From Lacimicrobium alkaliphilum (GTDB taxonomy: Bacteria; Pseudomonadota; Gammaproteobacteria; Enterobacterales; Alteromonadaceae): 64,000 nt of DNA. The notes beneath the pieces are model-generated. The model ran no database searches. It had not been told where the DNA came from and saw nothing but the letters and a program-made list of their open reading frames with translations. Positions 33,656-45,503 of the stretch are shown one piece after another (position 1 is the first letter of the stretch; each line of letters starts with the position of its first letter). Location: positions 620,001 to 684,000 of the forward strand of contig NZ_CP013650.1 of assembly GCF_001466725.1 (NCBI RefSeq), written 5' to 3'. A program made the translations under genes and the position numbers.

Positions 33656-33940
33656 AGGATCTGCGTTGTTCGTGATTTTAGTGTTTTTCGTGGTTGAGAG
33701 CTTTTTTACCACGAACCTGTAAATACCTCTCGCAGAGTCGCAGAGGACGCAGAGACTATGCGGTTAGCATTCTCAGCGCCCTCTGCGTCTTTGCGGTGAA
33801 AAGCTTTTTAAACCTCTGTGTTCTCTGTGCCTCTGTGGTTATTTTTGTTTTTCTCAAAGGGCGCCGGATGCCCGATTACTGCATTCGGGCATGACCAGGA
33901 TTCGGATATGGATTTAATCTGTACATAGGCGAGGGTATCC

Positions 33941-33970
33941 CCGGATTCCGCTTCGCTGCATCCAGGCTAC
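33941..33970 (+). repeat. CCGGATTCCGCT element, copy 2
   Basis: Second copy, same orientation, 48 bases from the gltD stop codon. Confidence 0.65.
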
Positions 33971-34018
33971 TTCTGTTTGGATGGATCAGATACCGCATCC
34001 TTGCGGCACTGGTGTTCT

Positions 34019-35449
<1,431 letters not shown>

Positions 35450-38400
35450 TTACTGGGCCTGAATGCGTAATTCAGCGGTTGAACGACTGATATGACCTAA
35501 CAGGTTCTTCACATCACTGGTTTTGGGTTTCACCAGTCTGAATTTCTTCAGATAGCTGGCAAACTCGCCCAATATCACCAGTGAGTGCTCACTACCGGTC
35601 TCTTCATAATGCTGATTTACCAGTCCGCGTAAATGCTCGGCCAGAATCGGCTTATCTTCGATCTCCATGGCTTCTACCAGATCGCTGTTGACCCGGCGCT
35701 CGAAGTCACCGGCCACATCCAGCACATAGGCGAAGCCGCCGGTCATACCGGCACCGAAGTTCACCCCGGTCTGGCCGAGAATCGCCACAATGCCACCGGT
35801 CATATATTCACAGGCGTTATCACCTGTACCTTCCACCACGGCGATGGCGCCGGAGTTACGTACTGCAAAGCGTTCACCTGCGCGTCCTGCTGCAAACAGC
35901 TTACCGCCGGTAGCGCCGTACAGGCAGGTATTGCCCATAATGGCACTGTCCTGACTGGCGAAGGATACGCCCAGTGGCGGATGAATAACCAGCTTGCCGC
36001 CGGTCATACCTTTGCCCACATAGTCATTGGCATCACCGACAAGGCGCATTTCCAGGCCACCGGCATTCCAGACCCCGAAGCTCTGACCGGCGGTGCCGGT
36101 AAAACTAAGCCGCAGTGGATGGTCAGCCATGCCCTGATTGCCGTGATGGCGTGCAATATAGCCCGAGGCCAGGGCACCAACGGATCTGTCCGTGTTGCGA
36201 ATCAGATAGTGCCAGTTGCCCCCTTTTGCGCTTTCAATGGCCTCTTTCGAGTTTGCCAGAATACGCAGGTTTAACTCGCCTTTATCCAGCGGCGCATTGG
36301 TCACCTCTGAGCAGAACAAACGGGTATGTTCTGCTGCCTGGGGTTTAGCCAGCAGCGGTGACAGATCCAGGCGGCTCTGACGGGCGCTGATGCCTTCGAT
36401 CACTTCCAGCAATTCGGTGCGGCCGATCAGTTCATCGAGCTGACGCACACCTAAGGCTGCCAGCCATTCACGCACTTCCTGAGCAATAAACTTAAAGTAG
36501 TTCATCACCATTTCCGGCAGACCAATAAAATAATTATCCCGCAGGTTTTCATCCTGAGTTGCTACACCAGTGGCGCAATTATTGAGATGGCAGATACGTA
36601 AGTACTTACAACCCAGTGCCACCATTGGCCCGGTACCGAAGCCAAAGCTTTCGGCACCGAGAATAGCTGCCTTGATCACATCTAAGCCGGTTTTGAGGCC
36701 GCCGTCTGTCTGTACCCGTACTTTATGCCGCAGGCCGTTTTCAACCAGTGCCTGCTGGGTTTCTGCCAGTCCCAGTTCCCAGGGGCAACCCGCATACTTC
36801 ACCGAGGTCAGCGGGCTGGCACCGGTGCCGCCGTCATAGCCGGATACGGTTATCAGATCCGCATAGGCCTTGGCCACACCCGTGGCCACTGTGCCCACAC
36901 CAGGCTCAGATACCAGTTTGACCGAGATCAGCGCATCGGGATTAACCTGTTTAAGGTCAAAAATCAGCTGGGCCAGATCCTCTATCGAATAGATATCATG
37001 GTGAGGTGGCGGCGAAATCAGGGTCACGCCGGGCACCGAAAAGCGCAGCTCGGCAATATACCGATTGACTTTATCGCCTGGTAACTGCCCGCCTTCTCCG
37101 GGCTTGGCGCCCTGAGCGACTTTAATCTGGATCACATCGGCATTGACCAGATAATGGGGGGTGACGCCAAAGCGACCGGATGCCACCTGTTTGATCTTCG
37201 AGTTACGCTCAGTGCCGAAACGTTTCGGATCCTCGCCGCCTTCGCCGGAGTTAGACTTGCCCCCTAAGCGGTTCATGGCAATGGCCAGGGCCTCATGGGC
37301 CTCGGGGCTGAGTGCGCCGATACTCATGGCGGCGGTATCAAACCTCGGGTAGAGATTTTCCGCCGGTTCCACCTCGTCAATGGATATCGGGTTATCACTG
37401 AGTTTCAGCGCCAGCAAATCCCGTAACTGGGCCACAGGACGTTCATTCACCAACTGGAAGAACACCCGGTAATCTTCATAGTTACCACTGACCACGGCTT
37501 TTTGCAGGCTGGTGACCACATCAGGGTTATAGGCGTGGTACTCGCCGTCATGCACATATTTAAGCAGGCCGCCGTGAGAGAGCTTTTTGCGCTTAAGCCA
37601 GGCGATGCGATTCAGGTTCATCACATCCTGCTCGAAATCATCGAAGTTGGCACCCTGAATGCGGCTCGGTATACCCTGAAAGCAAAGATCCATCACGTCT
37701 TTGTTGATGCCGATGGCTTCAAACAACTTAGAGCAACGGTAGCTGGCCACCGTACTGATGCCCATTTTCGACATGATCTTGTACAGGCCTTTATTGATGC
37801 CCTTGCGATAGTTGAGCATGGCATCCATGGCGCTCATTTGCAGTTCGCCGTTATCCACCATCTGTTCAATGGTTTCATAGGCAAGGAAAGGATACACCGC
37901 GGTGGCACCTAAGCCGATCAGCACGGCAAAGTGATGAGGGTCGCGGGCCGAGGCAGTTTCGATGACGATATTAGCATCACAGCGCAGCGCTTTTTCAACC
38001 AGACGGCGCTGCACGGCACCCACTGCCATAGGCGCGGGAATGGGCAGACGATCGGCTTTGATCTTACGATCCGACAGCACCACAAAGGCGGCGTTTTTCT
38101 GTTTCACCAGATACTCGGCTTCATCACAGATGCGCTTAATGGCCGCTTTCAGACCCTCTTCAGGACGATAGTTGATATCAATCACTTCAGAGTAATAGTA
38201 CTCCGGGTCAAATTCTCTTAGCTGTTTCAGATCCGTGTACACCATGATCGGCGATTCAAACAGTACCCGGTTGGCATAACCAGAGGTCTCGCTGAAGGGG
38301 TTCTGTTCGCGGCCAATGCAGGTGGCCAGTGACATCACATGGTTTTCCCTTAAGGGGTCGATAGGCGGGTTGGTAACCTGGGCAAACTGCTGGCGAAAAT

Positions 38401-39916
38401 AATCGTAGATCACCCGGTGTTTGGTGGACAGTACCGCCATAGGTGTGTCATCACCCATGGAGCCAACGGCCTCCTGACCATCTTTGGCCAGCACCCGCAC
38501 GATCTGCTGAATTTCTTCATAGCTGTAATTAAACTGCTTGTGGTAGGTGGCCATCATGTCATCGTCAAACATGCGCACGCCAATCTGACTGGCATCGCAG
38601 TCCTGAATCGGCTTAAGCCGGCGAATATGCTTGTCCAGCCATTCTTTATACGGATGACGGGCTTTAAGTTCTTCATCGATCTGATTAGAGCGCCAGATCT
38701 TGCCGGTGTAGATATCCACTGCCAGCATTTCACCGGGCCCCACCCGGCCTTTTTCGATCACATCCTCCTGCTTGTAGTCCCAGATTCCCACTTCCGAGGC
38801 CAGGGTAATCAGACCGTCTTTGGTGATCACATAACGGGCCGGACGCAGACCATTTCTGTCCAGGTTACAGGCCACATGCCGGCCGTTTGTCATAACGATG
38901 CCGGCCGGGCCGTCCCAGGGCTCCATATGCATGGAGTTAAACTCATAGAAGGCTTTGAGGTCCTCATCCATAGTCTGGTTGTTCTGATAGGCTGGCGGCA
39001 CCAGCAGACGTATAGCACGGAACAAATCCATACCACCGGCCAGAAACAGCTCCAGCATATTATCCAGCGATGAGGAATCCGAGCCCTCAAAATTCACAAA
39101 AGGCGCGGCATCATGGAGATCCGGCAGCAGTGGGGTGCGGAACTTATAGGTCCTCGCTTCAGCCCATTCCCGGTTGCCACGAATGGTATTGATCTCGCCA
39201 TTGTGGGCCAGAAAACGAAACGGCTGGGCCAGTGGCCACTTGGGCAGCGTATTGGTGGAGAAACGCTGATGAAATACGGCGATGGCCGACTGCATGCGCT
39301 CATCAGCCAGATCCTGATAAAAGTTAGGCAGATCTTTGGGCATTACCAGCCCTTTATAGATGCTGACCAGGTTCGACAGGCAGGCGATATAGAATTCACT
39401 GTCATCAGCCAGGCGCTTTTCGGCACGGCGGCGGGCCATAAACAGGCGCCGTTCCATGTCCTTTTTACGCCATCCGGGCGGAGCGTTAACAAACACCTGT
39501 TCGATTTGCGGCAGGCCGCTTAATGCCAGCTCACCCAACACAGAAGCGTCGGTGGGCACTACGCGCCAGCCAACCACTTCCAGGGTTTCTGCCTGGAGTT
39601 CTTCATTCAGTATGTCACGGGCTTTCTCTGCCAGGTTGTTGTCCTGGTTCAGGAAAATCATGCCAACGCCGTACTTTTTGCCCAGCTTCCAGCCATTTTC
39701 TTCGGCGATAGCGCGGAAAAACGCATCGGGTTTTTGCAATAGCAGGCCGCAACCGTCACCGGTTTTACCATCGGCAGCAATACCGCCTCGGTGCTGCATA
39801 CGATCCAATGCGTGGATAGCGGTTTTTACCAGATGATGACTGACTTCCCCTTGTGTGTGGGCGATCAGACCAAAACCACAGTTATCCCGTGAATCGTTCG
39901 GGCTGTATAGTCTCAT
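35450..39916 (-). CDS. gltB: glutamate synthase (NADPH) large subunit
   Basis: 1488 residues, full length. A 12-residue propeptide precedes Cys13 (NCGFGLIAH), the N-terminal nucleophile that releases ammonia from glutamine. In order: the class II amidotransferase domain (to ~400), central domain, FMN-binding synthase barrel (~840-1210) with the 3Fe-4S cysteines in [15 protein letters not shown], and the GXGXG beta-helix domain (~1240-1470). AAAGGAG precedes the ATG. Together with GltD it is the main ammonium assimilation route at low ammonium. Confidence 0.98.
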   Translation of the reverse strand: MRLYSPNDSRDNCGFGLIAHTQGEVSHHLVKTAIHALDRMQHRGGIAADGKTGDGCGLLLQKPDAFFRAIAEENGWKLGKKYGVGMIFLNQDNNLAEKARDILNEELQAETLEVVGWRVVPTDASVLGELALSGLPQIEQVFVNAPPGWRKKDMERRLFMARRRAEKRLADDSEFYIACLSNLVSIYKGLVMPKDLPNFYQDLADERMQSAIAVFHQRFSTNTLPKWPLAQPFRFLAHNGEINTIRGNREWAEARTYKFRTPLLPDLHDAAPFVNFEGSDSSSLDNMLELFLAGGMDLFRAIRLLVPPAYQNNQTMDEDLKAFYEFNSMHMEPWDGPAGIVMTNGRHVACNLDRNGLRPARYVITKDGLITLASEVGIWDYKQEDVIEKGRVGPGEMLAVDIYTGKIWRSNQIDEELKARHPYKEWLDKHIRRLKPIQDCDASQIGVRMFDDDMMATYHKQFNYSYEEIQQIVRVLAKDGQEAVGSMGDDTPMAVLSTKHRVIYDYFRQQFAQVTNPPIDPLRENHVMSLATCIGREQNPFSETSGYANRVLFESPIMVYTDLKQLREFDPEYYYSEVIDINYRPEEGLKAAIKRICDEAEYLVKQKNAAFVVLSDRKIKADRLPIPAPMAVGAVQRRLVEKALRCDANIVIETASARDPHHFAVLIGLGATAVYPFLAYETIEQMVDNGELQMSAMDAMLNYRKGINKGLYKIMSKMGISTVASYRCSKLFEAIGINKDVMDLCFQGIPSRIQGANFDDFEQDVMNLNRIAWLKRKKLSHGGLLKYVHDGEYHAYNPDVVTSLQKAVVSGNYEDYRVFFQLVNERPVAQLRDLLALKLSDNPISIDEVEPAENLYPRFDTAAMSIGALSPEAHEALAIAMNRLGGKSNSGEGGEDPKRFGTERNSKIKQVASGRFGVTPHYLVNADVIQIKVAQGAKPGEGGQLPGDKVNRYIAELRFSVPGVTLISPPPHHDIYSIEDLAQLIFDLKQVNPDALISVKLVSEPGVGTVATGVAKAYADLITVSGYDGGTGASPLTSVKYAGCPWELGLAETQQALVENGLRHKVRVQTDGGLKTGLDVIKAAILGAESFGFGTGPMVALGCKYLRICHLNNCATGVATQDENLRDNYFIGLPEMVMNYFKFIAQEVREWLAALGVRQLDELIGRTELLEVIEGISARQSRLDLSPLLAKPQAAEHTRLFCSEVTNAPLDKGELNLRILANSKEAIESAKGGNWHYLIRNTDRSVGALASGYIARHHGNQGMADHPLRLSFTGTAGQSFGVWNAGGLEMRLVGDANDYVGKGMTGGKLVIHPPLGVSFASQDSAIMGNTCLYGATGGKLFAAGRAGERFAVRNSGAIAVVEGTGDNACEYMTGGIVAILGQTGVNFGAGMTGGFAYVLDVAGDFERRVNSDLVEAMEIEDKPILAEHLRGLVNQHYEETGSEHSLVILGEFASYLKKFRLVKPKTSDVKNLLGHISRSTAELRIQAQ

Positions 39917-40616
39917 TACTCATGACTCCTTTAGTAAGGGCGCTTTTACCTCTCATACCTGTTTCTGTTGAGAGCTAACTACACTCTAACGACTGGGCAG
40001 GGTGATGTTCTTTCTATGGTGGCACAGGTGAACTTCTGATTGGTTCGTTAGGTTGTGCACCATTGTCGTCAGGCAGACCTTTGACAGGTTCGATTTATAA
40101 GGGATTTACCAGTCTTTCATACCACATCAGAATAATCTGATGTCTCATCTATATTGTTTCCGGCGTGTTATCGCGGGTTATTATTATTGGCTTCTGGCCT
40201 GTACTGAGCAGGCCATTTTTCCGAATTTTTATGCACTCATCGCGAGCGGCTATAGAACATACCCACAAAGCGATCAGAAATCAATTCCTCCGCACCTTGA
40301 TGAATGAAATAAAATGCGCTCATTTACGACGCAAATAGGATAACTCTTTCATATGGGTGAAAATTAACACAGTTAATAGGATTTTATTTTGCGTTATAAC
40401 AAAAAGGTCGATACGCCACAGCAGCCCTGATGAAAGGTCCTGAGGCAGTCTGCAGGCCTCAGTCAGCGGATATCTCAAGCATAAATATCGATTTTATATT
40501 GGATATTTACCCACTTCTTCAATGAAAGACAGGGTGCGTCAGTACAGAGATTGCTTTTATCCCGGGTGGTTTTTTAATAGCATTGCCTGCAATTCAATCA
40601 GCTTAAGCCTCTCTGC
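39917..40616. other. 700-base gltB/arcB divergent intergenic region
   Basis: No credible gene is present; the short plus-strand frame at its end overlaps arcB. Structures seen: a stem GGCCTG / CAGGCC followed by ATTTTT at 40196-40219; the palindrome ATTAAC-ACA-GTTAAT at 40363-40377; and a stem CTGAGGC / GCCTCAG at 40440-40462. The promoters of gltB and arcB must lie here, but I could not assign them. Confidence 0.6.
40363..40377. promoter_or_regulatory. ATTAAC-ACA-GTTAAT palindrome
   Basis: A perfect 6+3+6 inverted repeat in the divergent gltB/arcB spacer, in AT-rich sequence typical of operators. The regulator is unknown. Confidence 0.4.
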
Positions 40617-42962
40617 ATGCAGCCATCTTCCTCGCAAAACGATCACTGGGCGATACGTTTCGCCCAGTTTGTGGCCCGTTTCGGCACTGTCAGAATCAGC
40701 ATCTTTTTTGTGTTTCTTACCCTGCTGTTTACCATCGCCGGTTCATACTTTATCCGCCTGTATATGACCGGTGAAGTGCATATCGAGGATTTTGTTTCGG
40801 CGATTATGCTGACCCTGCTCAGTGCCCCCTGGGTGTTGTATTTTTTCAGTGAACTGGTCAATCAGTTGCAACAGAGTCGCAATAATCTCAAGGAAGTGGT
40901 GGCTCAGCTGGAGCGGCTCAGAGAAGAGGACGTACTGCTTAACCGCGAACTGCAAAATCATGTCAGACAACTCAACGTAGAGGTTGAGGAGCGTCGCAAG
41001 GCCCAGGAAGACAGAGAGAAGGTGTTCACGGAGCTGGAGCAGGAGATCAACAAAAAATCTGAACAGGAGCAGCAGGCCCAGCGTTTATCGACTTTGCTGC
41101 GCTCTATCATTGATGCTTCACCGGATCTGATTTATTACCGCAACGAAGAGGGACGTTTTGCCGGGTGCAACAGGGTCGCCGAGCAGATGACCGGCAAAAC
41201 TGAGGCAGAACTGATCGGTCTCACCCCGCATCAGGTGTATGACGAAGAACTGGCCCGCCAGGTGGTGGAAAGTGATCATGAAGTACTGGAGAGCAATGCC
41301 GGTATCACCGAGGAGTTATGGCTACGCTTTGCCGATGGCCGTAAGCGTTACTATGAGATGCGCAAGGTGCCGTTTTTCGATAAAGAAGGCAATCGTCTGG
41401 GATTGCTGGCCTTTGGCCGGGACATTACTGAACGCAAGCAATCCCAGGTGGCGCTGGAAAAAGCCAGCCGTGACAAGACCGCCTTTATCGCCACCATCAG
41501 CCATGAGCTGCGCACACCTCTGAACGGTATTGTGGGCTTAAGCCGCATGCTGCGGGATACACAACTGACCGATGAACAGTATGGATGGGTCAGCACCATT
41601 TACGCCAGCGCCATTACCCTGGGCAATATCTTTAATGACATTATCGATCTCGACAAACTGGGCCGGGATAAGCTCGAACTGTCATTAAAAACTGTCAATC
41701 TGAAGGATTTCTTTGCCGAACTCAGCAGCATTATTCAGTTGCTGGTAGCAGATAAGAATCTGAGTTTTCAGACCCACATGGACGAACCCTTACCGGATTT
41801 TGTTGAGGCAGATGGCACCCGCTTGCGTCAGGTGTTGTGGAACCTGCTGTTTAATGCGGTCAAATTTACCCAGAAAGGCTCCATCAGTTTCAGCATGACA
41901 GCTGCAGCGCCAAAGCAGGGGATTTGTGAGGTGGTGTTTAAAGTGGCCGACACCGGTGTGGGGATCCCGGAGCAGGAGCTGGACAAAATTTTTGCCATGT
42001 ATTATCAGGTGCAGCACCCTGACCACCAGAGCGCTACGGGTACTGGCATTGGCCTGGCTATCTGCAAACAGATGGTAGATTTGATGGGGGGTGAGATCAG
42101 GGTCAGCAGTGAAGTGGGCAAGGGCACCTGTTTCAGTGTGGTGTTGCCGTTGGCAGTCAGTACCCGTCCGGCGCAATTGGCGGAGCTGAAGGTCAGTGGC
42201 CTCAAGATATTGCTGGTTGAGGATATTGAGCTCAACGTGATGGTGGCCAAGGCACTACTGGAAAAGCTCGGTCAGTCAGTCGAAGTGGCCATGACCGGGC
42301 AGGAGGCGCTGGATATGGCCCGTAAGCAACAGTACGATCTGATTCTGCTGGATATTCAGTTGCCGGATATGAATGGTTTTGATGTGGCGTCAAAGCTGCA
42401 TGAAGAGGAGCTGGTCACAGGAACGCCTATCGTTGCCCTGACGGCCAATGTGATCAAGGCCCGCCAGGAATACCTGGATCAGGGCATGGATGATGTGATT
42501 TCCAAGCCAATTAAAAAGAGCCGCGTTATAGAAGTGTTTAACAATCTTTTCTGTGACAGCGAACAGCTTCCGCAACTGGAAGAGAAGGCGCAGCAGAGCA
42601 AAGCCGAATCGGTGCTGGATCTGGAAATGTTACAAATGCTGGTGGATACCATAGGCGCGGAAATGCTGACCACCAGTGTCAATGTGTTTAATCAGAGTAT
42701 TCCCCAGTATATGGAAATTCTGATGACCAACTTAAGCGCTAAAGATAAGGAGGAAGTCTGCTCCCAGGCACACAAGATCAAAGGGGCGGCCGGCTCAGTG
42801 GGCTTGTCCCGGGTTCAGAAAATCGCTAATCAGATACAGCAGGGGGATCACCCTGCCTGGTGGGAGAACGTGTATGACTGGGTGGAGGAGCTGCAACAGG
42901 CCCTGAAACTGGACATGCAGTCTCTGCATAACTGGCTGGCAGACCAGAGTATTGATGATTAA
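40617..42962 (+). CDS. arcB: aerobic respiration control hybrid sensor kinase ArcB
   Basis: 781 residues, clearly ArcB: two membrane helices (about 25-50, 58-78), a leucine-zipper-like linker, PAS domain (~155-270), HisKA with His296 (ATISHELRTPLNG), HATPase, receiver (LLVEDIELN, LLDIQLPDM) and C-terminal HPt (AHKIKGAAGSVG). It senses the quinone redox state and phosphorylates ArcA. Of the two redox cysteines of the E. coli protein, Cys180 is kept (GCNR, Cys184) but Cys241 is Tyr here (DGRKRYYEMRK versus DGRKACFEIRK). Its position near gltB is as in E. coli. Confidence 0.94.
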   Translation: MQPSSSQNDHWAIRFAQFVARFGTVRISIFFVFLTLLFTIAGSYFIRLYMTGEVHIEDFVSAIMLTLLSAPWVLYFFSELVNQLQQSRNNLKEVVAQLERLREEDVLLNRELQNHVRQLNVEVEERRKAQEDREKVFTELEQEINKKSEQEQQAQRLSTLLRSIIDASPDLIYYRNEEGRFAGCNRVAEQMTGKTEAELIGLTPHQVYDEELARQVVESDHEVLESNAGITEELWLRFADGRKRYYEMRKVPFFDKEGNRLGLLAFGRDITERKQSQVALEKASRDKTAFIATISHELRTPLNGIVGLSRMLRDTQLTDEQYGWVSTIYASAITLGNIFNDIIDLDKLGRDKLELSLKTVNLKDFFAELSSIIQLLVADKNLSFQTHMDEPLPDFVEADGTRLRQVLWNLLFNAVKFTQKGSISFSMTAAAPKQGICEVVFKVADTGVGIPEQELDKIFAMYYQVQHPDHQSATGTGIGLAICKQMVDLMGGEIRVSSEVGKGTCFSVVLPLAVSTRPAQLAELKVSGLKILLVEDIELNVMVAKALLEKLGQSVEVAMTGQEALDMARKQQYDLILLDIQLPDMNGFDVASKLHEEELVTGTPIVALTANVIKARQEYLDQGMDDVISKPIKKSRVIEVFNNLFCDSEQLPQLEEKAQQSKAESVLDLEMLQMLVDTIGAEMLTTSVNVFNQSIPQYMEILMTNLSAKDKEEVCSQAHKIKGAAGSVGLSRVQKIANQIQQGDHPAWWENVYDWVEELQQALKLDMQSLHNWLADQSIDD

Positions 42963-42992
42963 TCTGATGTAAATCGTTAGTTAATAATAAAT

Positions 42993-43006
42993 TGCAATCG
43001 ATTGCA
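42993..43006. promoter_or_regulatory. LacI-type operator, copy 1 (TGCAATCGATTGCA)
   Basis: A perfect 14-base palindrome 47 bases before the lipoprotein glycosidase start. The central CG and the arms fit LacI/GalR family operators. Confidence 0.82.
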
Positions 43007-43053
43007 GGTGCTGGCACTATCTCTTAAAAGTCAGACTGACAGGAGCATGTGCC

Positions 43054-45120
43054 ATGAAATCTATTACAGTAATATCGCTGATTCTGGTGTTGGCGGCAGG
43101 TTGCAGTGACACAGAGCAATCTGCGGCAATAAGCAACGAACATTGGGTAAGCAGTGGGGGCCTTGCTGAAGCCGTTACGACACAGCCGGTCCTGGCCTTT
43201 GAAGTGCAGGAAGGCAGAAATCTGAATGCATTCTACCGTCAGGGACCTGTCGCTGCACATTTATCACTCACCGAAGGCCTTGCTCCAAGGCTGATTGCCG
43301 CTTTTCCCGCAGGAAACTCTGGTGTAGGGATATGGTTTGATTCAACCACAGATATCGACTGGGACTGGCAGCGGCCACTTAGCCCCTTGTCTGCAGAGCG
43401 GGCCGGACAGAGGTATTATGGCATCCAGGGGCAAGCTGAGGCCGTCGGCGGCAGCCTGCGGATTACCAAGGTGCTATTGGGCAGTATCCGGGTGCTGCGG
43501 AATTATCATCAGCAAAGTGAGATCCCGGAGATTGTGGACAATGCCGAAGTGTACCCCGGGGATAATCAGATCAGCTGGAAACGACAACGCCTTGATGGTC
43601 AGGCGGGCTATCTTCTGAACCTGAAAATTACTGAAGGGAGTCTGCAGCAGGACCAAAGCAGCGGGGAGTGGATCCTTAATGCATCTGATCGGGGCAAGCT
43701 GGCTTTTAGTATTCAGGCAATGACATCGGAGACAGCTTTAACGCCGCTCGACAACATCCTCAGGGCAGAGGTGACAGAAGTCGATAACACTCATCTTCAG
43801 GCACTGCGTTTTCTCAGCTATGAAGAAAAACTGTTGGCCGGATCCTGGCGTTTTCTGACCTATTTTGGACGCGATACCCTGCTATCTTTAAGGTTGCTGA
43901 TGCCGGTATTGAGCGATGATGCCATAGAGTCAGCCTTAGGCTCAGTTTTTGAACGCATGTCGCCAAAGGGCAGAGTGGCACATGAAGAAGATATAGGTGA
44001 GTTTGCCTTGCTGCGGAGTCTGCAACAGAGTCAGAAAGCGGACGACAGCCCGCAGTATGATTATGAGATGCTCGACGATGATTTGATGCTGCTGCCAATA
44101 GTGGCCGAATACCTGCTGGATGAGCGAACCGGACAACAACGCAGAGAGGCTTTTATAGCGCGCCGGAGAACAGACGGCAAAAGCTATGCTGAAATCCTGG
44201 GTGCCAATATCGACTATCTGTTATCTGTAACCCGGCCATTTTATCAGCAGCCCAGCTTGTCGAACCTGATTGGTCTGGCTGAAGGCCATTATGATGGTAA
44301 CTGGCGGGATAGTGAAGAAGGTCTTGATGGCGCCCGCTATCCTTACGATGTCAATGCCGCACTGGCACCTGCAGCATTGCGCGCAGCGCTGAAACTGCAT
44401 CAGAGTGGTTTGTTAAATGGGCATGGGGAATCAATTCAGAATCTTGCAGAATTGGAAGATATAGCCAGGCACTGGCAACAAAAGGTACCGCCATTATTTT
44501 TTGTAAAAATGGAGCCGGAGCAGGCCAGAAAAGCTGTTCTGCAGTACAGTAAAAAAATCGGCCTGCCTGCAGCAGTTACTGAGGAGGACATTTCACCCGA
44601 GTTTGCTGCCCTTGCACTCAACGCCGATGGTGCCCCTGTTCCTGTTATTCATTCTGATACCGGCTTCGATCTGCTTTTCAGTGAACCCGATGCGCACAGA
44701 CTGCAACAGATACTCAGGAACCTGAGTGCAGACTTTCCGCTGGGACTTTATACGTCAGTCGGCATGTTGGTGGCAAATCCTGTTTATGCATCAGTGGACA
44801 CTCAGGAACGATTCGGATCGGGAAATTACCATGGCACAGTGGTATGGAGCTGGCAGCAGGCGATGGTGCTCAGTGGTATTGAAAGGCAGTTACGTCGGAC
44901 AGATTTGCCGGAATCAGTGCGCGCACAACTGAGACAGGCGCAAGATAAATTGTGGCAGACAGTCAGTGCTACTGAGGATCTTAAGACTTCTGAGCTATGG
45001 TCATGGTCTTTTGCAGATGGCCACTTTCAGATGAAACCATTTGGCCAGAGTCGGGGGGATATTACCGAATCTAACCCTATCCAGCTTTGGAGCACGGTCT
45101 ACCTTGCTGTGCGCCCCTGA
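43054..45120 (+). CDS. lipoprotein, six-hairpin (alpha,alpha)6 glycosidase-like
   Basis: 688 residues. A lipoprotein signal peptide ends at LAAGC (Cys17). The C-terminal ~420 residues have the look of an (alpha/alpha)6 glycoside hydrolase: YEEKLLAGSWRFLTYFGRDTLLSLRLLMP, GRVAHEEDIGEF, EGHYDGNWRDSEEG and YHGTVVWSWQQAM. This is the fold of GH15, GH63 and amylo-1,6-glucosidase-type enzymes. The acidic residues in HEEDIGE and NWRDSEE are candidate catalytic groups. It is the first gene of the sugar locus, behind an operator. The substrate is unknown; an alpha-glucoside is likely, given the GH65 enzyme. Confidence 0.72.
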   Translation: MKSITVISLILVLAAGCSDTEQSAAISNEHWVSSGGLAEAVTTQPVLAFEVQEGRNLNAFYRQGPVAAHLSLTEGLAPRLIAAFPAGNSGVGIWFDSTTDIDWDWQRPLSPLSAERAGQRYYGIQGQAEAVGGSLRITKVLLGSIRVLRNYHQQSEIPEIVDNAEVYPGDNQISWKRQRLDGQAGYLLNLKITEGSLQQDQSSGEWILNASDRGKLAFSIQAMTSETALTPLDNILRAEVTEVDNTHLQALRFLSYEEKLLAGSWRFLTYFGRDTLLSLRLLMPVLSDDAIESALGSVFERMSPKGRVAHEEDIGEFALLRSLQQSQKADDSPQYDYEMLDDDLMLLPIVAEYLLDERTGQQRREAFIARRRTDGKSYAEILGANIDYLLSVTRPFYQQPSLSNLIGLAEGHYDGNWRDSEEGLDGARYPYDVNAALAPAALRAALKLHQSGLLNGHGESIQNLAELEDIARHWQQKVPPLFFVKMEPEQARKAVLQYSKKIGLPAAVTEEDISPEFAALALNADGAPVPVIHSDTGFDLLFSEPDAHRLQQILRNLSADFPLGLYTSVGMLVANPVYASVDTQERFGSGNYHGTVVWSWQQAMVLSGIERQLRRTDLPESVRAQLRQAQDKLWQTVSATEDLKTSELWSWSFADGHFQMKPFGQSRGDITESNPIQLWSTVYLAVRP

Positions 45121-45192
45121 ACCGGTTACAGCATACTACCCTAATCTATTGCCCCGGCCCATTTTGCCGGGATTGCAATCCATTCCATGTTA

Positions 45193-45221
45193 TTTCAGTC
45201 TGACCCCTGTTCAGACTGAAA
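45193..45221. repeat. REP-like perfect hairpin
   Basis: TTTCAGTCTGA and TCAGACTGAAA form a perfect 11-bp stem with a seven-base loop CCCCTGT. There is no T-tract, so it is not a standard terminator. The shape resembles a solitary REP element. Confidence 0.5.
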
Positions 45222-45360
45222 CAGCATCTCCTGAAAGAGCGGACTTAATACCAATCCGCATGGATAATCCTCCTGAACCCGCAGATGTGTTACATAAGTT
45301 GTAAATAGAATCAGCACAAAAGCACAAAATTAACAAAATTTTAATAAACTTCACTCAAAA

Positions 45361-45382
45361 CTATTGCAATCGATTGCAATAG
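45361..45382. promoter_or_regulatory. LacI-type operator, copy 2 (22-base palindrome)
   Basis: The core TGCAATCGATTGCA is extended by four matching bases on each side (CTAT/ATAG) to a perfect 22-base palindrome, about 120 bases before the receptor gene. It is the strongest of the three sites. Confidence 0.87.
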
Positions 45383-45503
45383 ATTCTATTTTTAATCTGT
45401 CGACAACGAGCACAGCAATGATGTAGTCAGTTGCAGCCTTGCTGAAAGTGCACATAAACCAGAAAGCACCATGTAAATCAGTTAGTAAATCGGGGACCAG
45501 AAA

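Larger units (their letters stand above)
33578..34018. repeat. mosaic of intergenic repeats, no gene
   Basis: Three copies of a CTCTGYG-based repeat occur: 33730-33756 (minus sense), 33779-33799 and 33812-33840 (plus sense). A TTCGTGGT / ACCACGAA inverted pair lies at about 33687-33717. Two copies of a 30-base element beginning CCGGATTCCGCT are at 33625-33655 and 33941-33970. A stem ATGCCCGA / TCGGGCAT is at 33868-33892. Such strings recur between genes in many bacterial genomes. The open frame inside is a by-product. Confidence 0.75.
45121..45503. other. intergenic region before the TonB receptor
   Basis: It holds a 6-bp stem CCCGGC / GCCGGG (45153-45171), a perfect 11-bp hairpin (45193-45221) and the second operator (45361-45382). 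No gene. Confidence 0.6.

Noticed and set aside
33694..33894. 66-residue frame ending with NLCVLCASVVIF-like sequence
   Set aside because: It is a by-product of the CTCTGYG intergenic repeats, with no ribosome site.
40522..40767. 81-residue frame upstream of arcB
   Set aside because: It overlaps the arcB start out of frame and has no family or coding character.
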